This document shows positions 10,082 through 20,010 of a DNA stretch of 64,000 nucleotides, piece by piece (positions within the stretch are counted from its first letter, which is position 1; each line of letters opens with the position of its first letter). Position numbers and translations under genes: made by a program. Source of the DNA: Nemertoderma westbladi (lineage: Eukaryota; Xenacoelomorpha; Nemertodermatida; Nemertodermatidae); assembly GCA_032718475.1 (NCBI GenBank), contig JAUCBJ010000576.1, forward strand, positions 1 to 64,000. The letters run 5' to 3'. Under the pieces are notes generated by a model. That model saw nothing but the letters and a program-made list of their open reading frames with translations. It did no database searches and was not told where the DNA came from.

Positions 10082-11070
10082 GTGACACTATGAGCTATAA
10101 AAATATAAGCGTGCTTTATGAAAATATAAATTACTAAATTAATTACGTGTTTTTTCTTCTAAAGCACACATTTCCTTTTGTGTTTCTGATATGCCTTCTT
10201 CCTTTTCGTCTATTCCCTCACATCCACACTAAAATATAAACAATGGAAAGAAAATCAAAATAACGCAGAACTATAAAAAATAACAAAACAATCTCGTTGT
10301 GAGGTAAATAAAGCTTTATATCATGCACAAACTGGTCCCCTCGCCAAAAGTCCTACATACATGTCCATATGTCATTCAAGATGAAGGCGGCTCTGTTGAA
10401 GTGTCTAGATTAGATGGAATAAGTACTGGTTGGTGATGTGTTCATACTCAGAAGAGAAGAGAGATTTAACCATATTAAAGCTGGGGGGGTGGGAGAGGGG
10501 GTCAATATGACCGGAATCAATAAAAACAGCACTGGACATCTCAAACTTGTACCTTTTGGTGATGGGTACGAAATTTGGTGCTAGCACCAAAATTTGCCAT
10601 ATTACGCCGAAAAATACTGTACGATTAGCAATGCTCTTGCAAATTAGAAATCTATTCCATTAGAATCAGCGCCTCAGAAAACCTGGAAATATGAATTTAT
10701 AGCATCGTATAAGTGAATTAAAAATTTTGAGTTCTAACTGAAATGTGCTGGTTACTAGTTTTTTATCATTTTTTGCCTACGCAGAGGACTAAAACAGCCA
10801 TTTATACTAATCAGATTATTTTCAAATATTTTCCAATGGACTTTACGCACCAGAAAACCTGTATTGAAAAACAATTAGCCGAAAATTGTAACTTGCAAAT
10901 TTTATGAAAATTGTTCACTACTTGTAATTATGGTGCTGCAAAATAACCACCCCAGACCCTTTTGACCCTAAACCTTTTTCGAAATTAAAGTAAGAAGTAG
11001 TAACACCAAAGCCAAAGCAGTAGTAAGTTACACTCGTAAGTTCCTTCACTAAGTATTGACACGATATAGA
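10082..11070. other. AT-rich non-coding DNA
   Basis: I see no gene. Around 10570-10600 is the palindromic phrase TTTGGTGCTAGCACCAAA. A close relative, with a few bases inserted in the middle, occurs near 54513, so this tract and 54.3-54.8 kb probably share a repeat family. Confidence 0.5.
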
Positions 11071-11781
11071 GATGGATAGGTGGAATTTGTGACAATACCT
11101 AAAAACGGGACAGTCAAAAAAATGGTTGACCATTATCAAAATTGGCCAAAAATAACGTGAATACAGTAATAGTAGATCACAGTCCTAAAAGTAATTCTGC
11201 CAAGTTTCAGCTCCGCATATCGCCGGCAATTCGTAGGAAAACAGTCAAACGTATGGGGACAACACACAAAGTGTCCGTACAACACTCTAAATGATGAATT
11301 GTGTTTGTCGATCTGCCGCGGAGTGTTTGATGACTAATAAACAAAACATGACAGCATCAGAGTGTCATAAGTAGGCCTATACTATATTTCTTACAGAACT
11401 AGGTTGGCTAGCACTTCCGTACCTACTGAAATACAACCCACACGTAGATTAATACTTTAATACGCCAGGCCAGACGCCAGTCTGCCTGTCATTAATTTTT
11501 ATACTGAATGTTAGCTTAGCGCACGGCTGTACTCCGGTACATGTCGGGTAGGCATATTTCCGGACATTTTGTGTGTTGTCACCAGATGTTTGACTATTTT
11601 CCTACGACTTGCCGGCGATATACGGAGCTAAACGTGACAGAGTTACTTTTAGGACTGCGACATACTATTTTTCACATTGTTTATGGCCATTTTTTGTTGA
11701 TAATGGTCAACCATATTTTTGACTGTGGCTGACTTTTGTCACCGTTTTTAGGACTTGTCACAAATTCCCCCTATCCTATAG
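11071..11781. repeat. Foldback element with arms of about 210-230 bp
   Basis: The left arm (about 11071-11280) and right arm (about 11551-11781) are imperfect reverse complements. Shared landmarks include GGTTGACCATTATC against GATAATGGTCAACC, AGTCCTAAAAGTAA against TTACTTTTAGGACT, and CGCCGGCAA against TTGCCGGCG. The loop is about 270 bp. No transposase is encoded. This is a long hairpin or MITE-like element lying in or beside the intron region of the PAN-domain gene. Confidence 0.85.
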
Positions 11782-11881
11782 AGATTATTTTACATTATGT
11801 TAAAGTTAGACAATGTATTGTAGTAGACGTGTCTAACTTTCAACAACACTGACAGTATTTATTGTTACTTAAAATTCTTAC

Positions 11882-12389
11882 AGGTGGACTTCCAGGTTTT
11901 GCTGCATTCGTTGCATCATCACTAACAGCGACATAATCGTATGCCTCATTGCTTATTAGATCAACATCTGGTACATCTTCCGCATATTGATCGTTCAACT
12001 GGCAGGTAGGTGGTTTCTTCTTTCGATAGTTGAAGGACTTGCATTTTTTATTGCTGTGTAATACAATAAATTATGACGAATTGCTATATTTTTTTAATAA
12101 ATATAATATTTTACCAAAAAAGAGGAAATCAACTTTTTATTTATTATATTTTAGTATATATTTACCTGAGGCACATACGACTGCAATTTATTCTTGAAAG
12201 AGCTGACTTTGATATATTTCTGATAACATGATTTATCAGCTGATGGTCTTCAGAAGAGCCATGGTAGCCTTCACCGAAGGTGGTGTCTCTATAGCAAGTG
12301 ACACTTGATTTTTCTTCGCCACAGCATACTTGAGGTCTCCAGATCATCAACACACTAATAATTACTACCAACAGATGTTGGTAATTCAT
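11882..12389 (-). CDS. Secreted PAN/Apple-domain protein, first two coding exons (host gene)
   Basis: This is the only likely host gene seen. Exon 1 runs 12389 to 12166. It starts at the ATG of MNYQHLLVVIIS, a signal peptide ending near QVCCG, and ends at donor CAG|GTAAAT. Exon 2 runs 12053 to 11882, preceded by TTGTATTACACAG and ended by donor CCT|GTAAGA. The phases fit exactly: 224 nt leave two codon bases, and exon 2 supplies one plus 57 whole codons. Across the junction the cysteines follow C-x3-C-x6-C-x12-C, with CKSFNYR and TCQLND, a pattern typical of PAN/Apple modules in secreted invertebrate proteins. Exon 2 ends in KPGSPP, which hints at a collagen-like segment next. Later exons were not found, so the gene is partial, interrupted by repeats, or has distant exons. 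A GTG-initiated extension at 12413 is less likely than the ATG. Confidence 0.72.
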
Positions 12390-12424
12390 ACTAAATGTAC
12401 TGCGGCATTCCACATTGTAGAATT

Positions 12425-12449
12425 ATTACCTGCTTAAAAAGCAGGTAAT
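12425..12449. repeat. Short perfect hairpin upstream of the PAN gene
   Basis: ATTACCTGC and GCAGGTAAT form a 9-bp stem around a 7-base A-rich loop, 36 bases upstream of the PAN gene ATG. It may be a 5' UTR structure or chance. From here to 12767 I see no gene. Confidence 0.5.
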
Positions 12450-12767
12450 TCTTGAATGAAATAAATTAAATAATTTTAATCATAACCACCTCTGATGGTA
12501 AATATATTCTAATCCATACCCTATTAGGTACACCTCTTGAGTAGAGAGGCCTGCTATTGGTTAAAGGGCTGAATGTTTGGAGGGTTCCAAAAGTGGGTGT
12601 TAGGTTTCACTAGTTGGATTACTACAGATAATTCGGAATTATTATTCAATAAACTAAAAGTTTTCCAAAAGCTGTAAGAAATAGACAAAATGGGGGAATT
12701 GATGCGATGTAAGGATTATTTTTGTATTATATTTAAGGTGAAAAAATATATTATTACACTTTTCGTT

Positions 12768-13541
12768 TTACACAACTTCAAATATTCGACAATGACGTCC
12801 TACTACTACTATGATCGGCATGCTGCATTTTAGCTGTGCCGGCTTGTCGACAAAATTGCGCCGCCACAACTCCCTATCACCCATGAAATTTGCTATATCA
12901 TCCGCATCTTCAAGGCCAGTGTCCTTTAAGATGCGTCTCAAGAAAGTCATGGGTTGTCCACCATGCTTATTCACTCCATGAGGCTGCCAAAGTACAAGAG
13001 TATGCTCCTATGCCTCTATGGACTCCCACAGAGGAGTACTGGAACTATTGCTGCTCTAAATAATCGGACCTTAAGTTACCGATTAATTCTCTGTGAAGGA
13101 CTTCCTGAGGACTTTCAAAGTTAACTGTCAAAATTTTGGTCTTTTTGGAGTTAATAAAAAGATCAACACTAGAAGCAGCCTGTTCTAATGAGCTGAGGAG
13201 CCGTTGGGCTCCCTCTAGTGATTCTGAGAGTACTCCTAAGTCATCTAAAGTCATCTAGAACAGTTAGGTACTTGGCAGGATTTCCTCAACTTGTGGAGCC
13301 AGTAGGTGGAGTTACCATCATTCCCATCATCATTATGATAATCTAAGGACATGCGTAGAACATAGTCAACCACAATTATGAACAAGAATGGCACAAGTGT
13401 GTCTCCTTGGAGGACTCCCCATAATACTTCAAATGGTACTGTGTCACCATCAACAGTAGACACAAATGTTGTCGAACCATCGTATTTCATGCTAAGAAAA
13501 CCAGTAACTATGATGCCGAAATCCACCATCTCCATCCACCA
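12768..13541 (-). pseudogene. Decayed LINE copy (same family as 60.7-62.4 kb)
   Basis: Three minus-strand pieces match the LINE at 61.4-62.4 kb almost residue for residue: YDGSTTFVSTVDGDT and VLWGVLQGDT (13251-13480), DDLGVLSESLEGAQ (13045-13254), and NKHGGQPMTFLRRILKDTG (12768-12974). The segment between the second and third pieces is deleted, and stops and frameshifts separate the pieces. The 5' edge near 13541 abuts family X copy A. The 3' UTR continues to about 12768, with ATGCAGCATGCC shared by both copies. Confidence 0.85.
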
Positions 13542-15660
13542 TTATATGGAATTCCGGACCATCAGGATTTCGTTCTACTCGGTTAACATTATGTGATGAA
13601 ACCCGAGGATCCTGCCTGCAGTATGGATTCTCTACGATGTCACGGTGTCACGATGTCACGATGTCACTATCCCCTCGATGTCACGGAAATCGAACCCCTG
13701 CAGAAGCATGTAGATCACATAATCAAACTGAACACCTTTCATAAACCCTTTAACATACAACAATCAAGGATAGCACCCCCTCAGAATCTCAGTAACTTCA
13801 TTAGTGATCGATTGATTCACTGGAACATCGACATACGACTCCGGGAGGATAAACTCTCTACCACGATGAAAGGAAAATTCGTCGTAGAAAAATGTCCAAA
13901 GCTACAAATCAGTAGTCATCGCCCAAGGCTCCATTGGATCCCTCGATAGCTTATGGACACCGGTTGAAGTGGACAAAACTGTTGCATATCTCGACTTCAA
14001 CAACATGCTTGAGATTATCCAACAGTATGGTGTGATGCTATACGACAATGAAGGTTCCGTCTCGAACGATGAACTCGGTACTACCCGATTAATACATATC
14101 CGTGGTTTAACTGGAGCCACTCATGTATTCACGCGAACCTCCCGTAGCGCTGATGCATCTTTCACCCCTCCCTCCTTCCAGAAAATGCTACCTCGACATG
14201 GACAGTTTGAGAAGTCCTATCAATACATAATTGAAACCAAGCGTCACCCTGCGCTAGGCATCGAGCCCTCCATGTTGCCACAACCAGTTCTCGATCTATT
14301 GCTCAATGAACTAAAAAACAGTAAACTTGGTTCGGCAATATATCCCGACTTGTACAAGGATTTTGACTCCTTGTTAGATATTCCTTACCTCTCTCCGGAC
14401 ACGCAAATTATCCTCCTGTGGGCCCAGGAGCATGGCTTTTTCTGTGTCATTTACGAACGCGTAGGAAACGGAATGCGCAGAGCCGAACGTACCGGCATCG
14501 GACACATTTCATTCCATGAATTCGGCTGGAATTCTGTTATTTAAATCTATACGGTGATAATTATTCCCGTTACTACTTCAACGGTCCTCTGACCGCTCCC
14601 GGTGTTGTTTACTCCAATATTAGTGTCCCTCTACAGCCTTCTCTTGCCATTTATATGATTTATGAGAACTCTGCTGTATCAGGTTGGTTGGCCAATACTT
14701 GTAGTAGGACTCTGAGGTCTCACCACTTACTTCTCGGCACCCAGCTTGCCAAAGTTAACCATGAAGGGAAGTTCCAAAGTTTCGAATGTTTTCGAAGGTT
14801 TTTATTCCCTTTCTTCGGTATCGATAGTCAGTTCCGTGATCCCATTCTGAAGGGACAGGTAAATAAGCGTTTCTCTGTTTTCGAGGACCTAAACCGAAAG
14901 GGTTTTGCCATATATATGTAAGGATGTATGCGTTAAAAATCTGCATTCCACTATTCTAGAACGCCCCATCCTCAAGTCCGGGTATTTGGTTTCGATTGTC
15001 CAAACCTCGGATAAGCAATTAGCTTCCTATTTGAATGATTCTGCGGTAGACGACGTCTTGGAATCCAAATCCGTCAATCCCACCTCTGAGTCAGATGATG
15101 ACGGTGAGTTTATTATACCATGGCACCTTGGACCACAAACATTAATGAGATTCGCCTTCCGTTCGGCCGTATCACCAGGTCGGAAGTGCTGCATCCAATG
15201 TGGTTCCCGTGCGCATAAAGCGCCACCTACCGGCGAGATTTGCCAAACGTATTCGCAATGTTTGGACCTACCCCTTCATTGTCCGTATTGTAGATTATTT
15301 AATGACCACACGTTTTTCAATTGTCCGCAATTCTCGGAACAGTGTGATAAATGTCTACTGAAGGGACATTATCCAGGCTCTTGCCCCTTTGACTTGACAC
15401 AACGGGACGATGAAACCTCCCTCTTAAAGTATATTAACCCTATTAACGACTGCAGAGAGTGGGAGGTGAGAGAGGTGAACGAGCGTAGAGAGTGGGATAC
15501 AAGGGAAGCAGAGTTAGCTGATCAGAGTATTAGAGAGGATAGAGAAAGGGAGAGGGTGGGTAAATGTATGCGGGATGATATGCATACCCAGTTGAGGGGT
15601 GTTAATGCAATATCAGGCATATTTATGAGGAACCAGGGGTGATGGAAACCTTTGTTAACC
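13542..15660 (+). pseudogene. Family X protein, copy A, first part
   Basis: A family I do not recognise. It aligns with copy B (57046-60660, minus) along its length. The frame opens at 13542 (LYGIPDH against FYGIKDH in B), has an in-frame TAA at 13584, and changes frame near 13930 and 14535 and again near 14900, so it is decayed. Landmarks: MKPEDP (13596), YDNEG-x-V and ELGTTRLIHIRGL-x-G (about 14040-14110), HVFTRTSRS, GIEPSMLPQPVLDLL (about 14260), CSRTLRSHHLLLGTQLAK (about 14705), and a zinc-knuckle array at 15185-15400 with CPYC, CDKCLLKGHYPGSC and a preceding CIQC. The tail is charged (REWEVREVNERREWD). Copy A is interrupted at 15661 by a piggyBac-type MITE and at 17026 by a hAT insertion, and resumes at 40708. 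Confidence 0.7.
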
Positions 15661-16974
15661 TTAACCCTATTACCACTGGGGGGGGGGGGGCGAATCGGCC
15701 CCTTCCTAGTTTTTAGTTGCTGTAACTATGCAACCACATTACGTACCGGCCCAATTTTTTGTGAGAATTAGCCAAATTTAATGCCGCTTCTTTTGCAAAA
15801 AACGCCGTTGCAATTGGATTTCTACTATTCGATGTGGGTGCCACCTCAAAATTTGGTCTCCAGCACCAAATTTTTGGAAATTTTCGAATTTTACAAAGTC
15901 ATTCGTGATTTAGTAATTATTTATGTTTGGGCTATTTTTATTTATTTTTATTGGTTTGGATCACTCTAATGCTCTATACAAGTATGTAAGTGTAGTGGTA
16001 CGTCATTTTTGGAGCACCAAATTTAGGGCGTGGCACTTTAAAATTTCAAAATTACTTTATTCGGAAAATTAACTTAAGTTCTGATTTCGAAGCATTTTTA
16101 TTGGTTTTCTGGAGCGCTGAATCGATTAAAAGTAGTATAGAAGCCTACTTAGTGGTTCGCCATTTTTGGTGCACCAAAATTAGGGCGTGGCACTTCAAAT
16201 TTTGAAAAATACGAGATTCGGAAAATACACTAAAGTGTTTTGATTTGCAAAGCATTTTTATAGGTTTTCTGGAGCGCTGAATCGATTGAAAGTAATATAG
16301 AAGCCTCAAATAATCCTTTGTGTACGTAATTTTCGGTGCACCAAAATTAGGGCGTGGCACTTCAAATTTTCAAAATTACTTTATTCGGAAAAAACACATT
16401 GATTTCAAAAAATGGCTAACTTCTAAGTCTTCAGGCTTCTATATTACTTTCAATCGATTCAGCGGTCTGGAAAACCTACCGGTATATAAATTCGTTAAAA
16501 TTTCAATTTTGGTTTATTTTCCGAATCTCGTATTTTTCAAAATTTGAAGTGCCACGCCCACTTCTTAGGTGCACGAAAAATAGCATCCACTTCAATTTTT
16601 GGAAGTGGAATATAATCACATTCGATTCAGCGTCTTGAAAAACCTACTAAATCTAGCCAACACTGCCACACTATTAGTTTTTAGAAAACGAAAAATTTTG
16701 TAATTTTGTCCTGGGACTACTTTTATTTTTCATCAAAATTATGATTCCCTGCTTATGAAATTTTAACTTTTTAAGGTTTGAAAATTGAAAGTTGAAATTT
16801 TAACTTTTTAAGGTTTAAGGTTTTGTTCATCTATAGTTGTTTCACCAACAGCCCAAATTTTGTAGGATTTCATTGGACGACTACAAAAATATAGTGGGTG
16901 GGACGAATCGCCCCCCCCCCCCCCCCCCCCCAGTGGTGCTAATGGTCAAAACACCCCAGTGGTAATAGGGTTAA
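15661..16974. mobile_element. piggyBac-type MITE with TTAA target duplication
   Basis: TTAA at 15661-15664 is followed by CCCTATTACCACTGGGG, and the exact reverse complement CCCCAGTGGTAATAGGG ends at 16970, followed by TTAA at 16971-16974. TTAA duplication and CCCT-type termini are the signature of piggyBac elements. Both ends then run into long G or C tracts followed by CGAATCG-like sequence. The right end has an extra, slightly diverged terminal unit. No transposase is encoded, so it is non-autonomous. It sits inside family X copy A, whose sequence resumes at 16975. Confidence 0.88.
16000..16600. repeat. Tandem and inverted subrepeats inside the piggyBac MITE
   Basis: GGGCGTGGCACTT, preceded by a GCACCAAA(A)TTA phrase, recurs at 16026, 16183 and 16350, a period of about 157-167 bp. 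It appears once more in inverted orientation (GTGCCACGCCC, about 16549). The unit also carries GGTTTTCTGGAGCGCTGAATCGATT. Confidence 0.8.
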
Positions 16975-17025
16975 AGGACATTGGCATTGGCACCATCACC
17001 ACAAGACTCCAATTATGGTTACGAG
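16975..17025 (+). pseudogene. Family X copy A, short middle piece
   Basis: Fifty-one bases between the piggyBac MITE and the hAT insertion. In one frame they read on into the segment at 40708: SPQDSNYGYE here continues as FVAANPELL there, matching RQDPEYGDLFINSHPEL in copy B. The last eight bases, GTTACGAG (17018-17025), are the hAT target duplication. Confidence 0.7.
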
Positions 17026-17221
17026 TAGGGATGTCCCGGAATTCCGTTCCGGTCGGAATTCCGGCGGTTTTTGACTGAGTCCGGTTCCAGCCGGAATTTC
17101 CGGAATGGGGTCAATTCCGGCCGGAATTTTACCGGAATTGCAAGGTTTGTATCTAGTTTGATAGTTGAAATTAGTTTGTTAAATTATTATTAACATTTGT
17201 ATATTTTTTAAACATTATTAC

Positions 17222-19110
17222 CTATATGGAAGAGACGGTAACAATACCTGCAATATCCTACTGTAAAGTTTGTGAATCAAATCATAAAGCCGACCTTCTC
17301 ACCAAAACAGTAAACTCTAAGTAAGCGAATATATTGCAGTATCGATCTCTTATAACCGGTGAGGCAGAAAACAGTCTACGAGCAGACAAACTTCGATAAA
17401 ACAAAATCCCGCGCAGCGAATCCTAAAATCAGGCTGACTCACTGACGGACTAAGGGGCTCGTATACTTTGCCGCGGTGTGATTTATATGGTTGGGCGAAG
17501 AGACGCTAGCTAGGTACAGAGGCAGAAATTTGGAGATGTCTAACTAGCGGGCAAAGCACAGTACGGACGAAAGTTAATTTTATATATTTTGAGGTGTAAA
17601 TAATTTCTAACGCGCGTGTGTTAATTCTGAACGGTCAAAAGCAGTTTTGCTCCTTCACATATATAATTACTGGGTACGGTGTGCATTTTACGAATATTCT
17701 AATTTTGTAACTTGTAGGTCCAATACTCACGAATGATAAGGTTCCTTCCCCTCTTGCGTATTTCCAGGACTCAAATTCAGGCATAAGGTTAATGCTACGC
17801 CCAGAATTCGGCAATTTTAGGTACCAGGTCCCTGATACTAAGAAGAGATGTGTTAGTTTACTACAGTAGGCGTACAGTTACTAATAGCTATCCTGGCGTC
17901 CTATCTAGAATTTTAGTCACCCAGGTAGTCCGGGTAACTTCCTATCAGGGCGTTGGCGGGGACACGGTAGATGTTAGTATATCCCTAATAGCCTCAATTT
18001 ATTTGCGCCTAGTTGTAAACTGCCCTACCGCCTGAACGGTACAATCCCAATTCAGGTGAAAACACAACAACCTTCCTAGCCTACAAGTTCTAATGCAATG
18101 GACACCGTTGTACGGTAAATAGTCACAGACGCACCTGTACTTAGCAAGAGTTAAGCGTACAGTTTGCTGCACCCTAACCATTTGTATGCCTTGTACCGGT
18201 GTGCCCACGTCCTATTTGCGTACTAGTATCTCTGCTCTCTCCCTCCCCCCGTAGGAATATGAAGGTCTACTGTGGTTTTTTCCTGAATCAAGACAGTACA
18301 GTCCCTAAGATGTAATTTTAGGCTCACAGCGTGTCACTACTTCTACCTTTTGATCTTTGGTCTTACGCTTAGGTAGCGAGGTGTCGAACGCTGTCTAACC
18401 TTTCAGGCGATGGGCGAATAACTCAAGATGGTATTGCGGGTTGTCTCTTGTCTACATTCCCCCGATGTTCCCGTTCATTGCTGCGGCCCGATCTCTAGCC
18501 GGCCATCCTGTCCTTAACTTTGTTCACCGTAGTGAATCATGGTAAAACAGATAAAAAGGCGGATTAGCGATAATTCTGACTTTATTACAGAAGATTATAA
18601 TAATATGTACAATGTAATCTGAAATAAACTAAGCACGACAGAATTGAAGTGATGTGTGTGAGAATATTGATAACTAATGAACAAATCGCACCTTTATATA
18701 GCAAATTTGTGCTGCAATCAATCGAGAAAATTCTCGATTGTTCTATAGGTTCTAACAGGTTTTTAAAGATAGCTATTGGTCCAGCTAATATATAACTTGC
18801 ACGACATTGGTTACAATCAAATAACTACAGTCTCATTGGTACAGACAAATGCAATTAATTTGTAGCGGTCAATTTAAATGAGTTGAAATTCTGTACAAAA
18901 AATAATTCGCACTTACTAGGATTCGAACTCAATACCTACTACACATATAATTTTCAACGCTCTACCGACTGAGCTACTGAACCACTTGACCAATAGGCGT
19001 ACGATAGATATAACAAATACAAATGAGGACTCAAAGCAATCTTTTACAAAGTTAATTCGAATAAAATAAAATTTTGAAAATCCACGGCATTTAGGGAATA
19101 TAATTCTATA
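17222..19110 (-). repeat. BEL-1 3' LTR
   Basis: Left LTR copy, 1889 bp, identical to 32804-34692 apart from a few substitutions (for example CAGTACGG against CAGTAAGG near 17560). In the element's sense it starts TATAGAATTATATTCCC and ends CTCTTCCATATAG. The 61- and 69-residue ORFs inside it recur in the other LTR only because LTRs are duplicates; they show no coding character. Confidence 0.9.
18908..18985 (-). other. tRNA-like Pol III module inside the LTR
   Basis: On the minus strand this reads as a decayed tRNA. TAGCTCAGTCGGTAGAGC is a near-perfect A box and D arm, and AGTTCGAATCC is a near-perfect B box and T loop, about 38 bases further on. The acceptor and T stems do not pair well, and no believable anticodon arm forms, so this is more likely a tRNA-derived (SINE-like) promoter module than a working tRNA gene. 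The same block is at 34490-34567 in the other LTR. Confidence 0.6.
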
Positions 19111-20010
19111 CCGCTCCATGAAAACAGGATATTATCGTGCATAAAATATACGGTTTTCACCAATAATCAATCAAACTATAGAATACTTAGGGCGTACTTA
19201 CATATTTACAATTAAATTTCAAACAATGCTTCCTTTCTACGTAATGATTCGATACAAAAATAGTTACAAATTCAAACTTTACGTAATTAAGGCTTTACTA
19301 AGTAAGTACAATATAAATCTAAATTAAATTCACCAATATAAATCTATTGCATCTCAATATTGCATAAATTCAAACAATTACAAATACAAATAAATGAAAA
19401 CAATAAGAAAGGCTCGCGAGTCTTCCATCTACTATTGCATCTCAAATATTGCATAAATTCAAATAATTACAAATACTTTCGTACCTAAATGTAGATTGCA
19501 TAAGTTCGGAATAATTACAAATATGAGTCTTTCTAAGCACAAAACTTTCTAACTATAAAACTTTCTAAATACAAAATATAACACTTTACAAATAAAACTA
19601 TAAGAAAGGCCCACGAGTCTTCCATCTACTCTTACTTTCTGTTTCACTGTAAATACTGCCTATAAAATGTAAATTGCATAATATTCGGAACAATATAAAT
19701 TGCATAAGTTCGGAATAATCACAAATATAAAATATAAATTCTTACAAAATATAAATCTTACTAAATATAAGTCTTACTAAATATAGATATAAACTGCATA
19801 AGTTTAGAATAATATAAACTCCTTTACATCTCAAATATGAAACATAAATCTTTCAATGTAAGTTCCTTCTAAATACAAACTTTCTAAATTTCATAAATTC
19901 GGAACAATACAAATTGTATAAGTTCGGATAAATATAAAATATATAACTCAAATAAATCACAAATTCACAAGAAAGGCTCACGAGTCTTCCGTCCACCCTT
20001 GCCCTCCCTT
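19111..20010 (-). repeat. BEL-1 3' non-coding region with AT-rich repeats
   Basis: This is a repetitive tract of ATAAATTGCATAAGTTCGGAA-like units and TGCATCTCAATATTGCATAA units, with three copies of the GGAAGACTCGCGAGCC-type motif on the minus strand (19411, 19608 and 19975). No gene is seen. Confidence 0.65.

Noticed and set aside
12390-12413. N-terminal extension of the PAN protein from a GTG
   Set aside because: GTG starts are not expected in an animal gene, and the ATG at 12389 begins a well-formed signal peptide.
17850-18208. 61- and 69-codon ORFs on opposite strands, repeated at 33432-33790
   Set aside because: They recur only because the two LTRs are duplicates. They oppose each other, have no motif, and lie in LTR DNA.
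18908-18985. A functional tRNA gene
   Set aside because: A and B boxes are good, but the acceptor and T stems mispair and no anticodon arm can be drawn.
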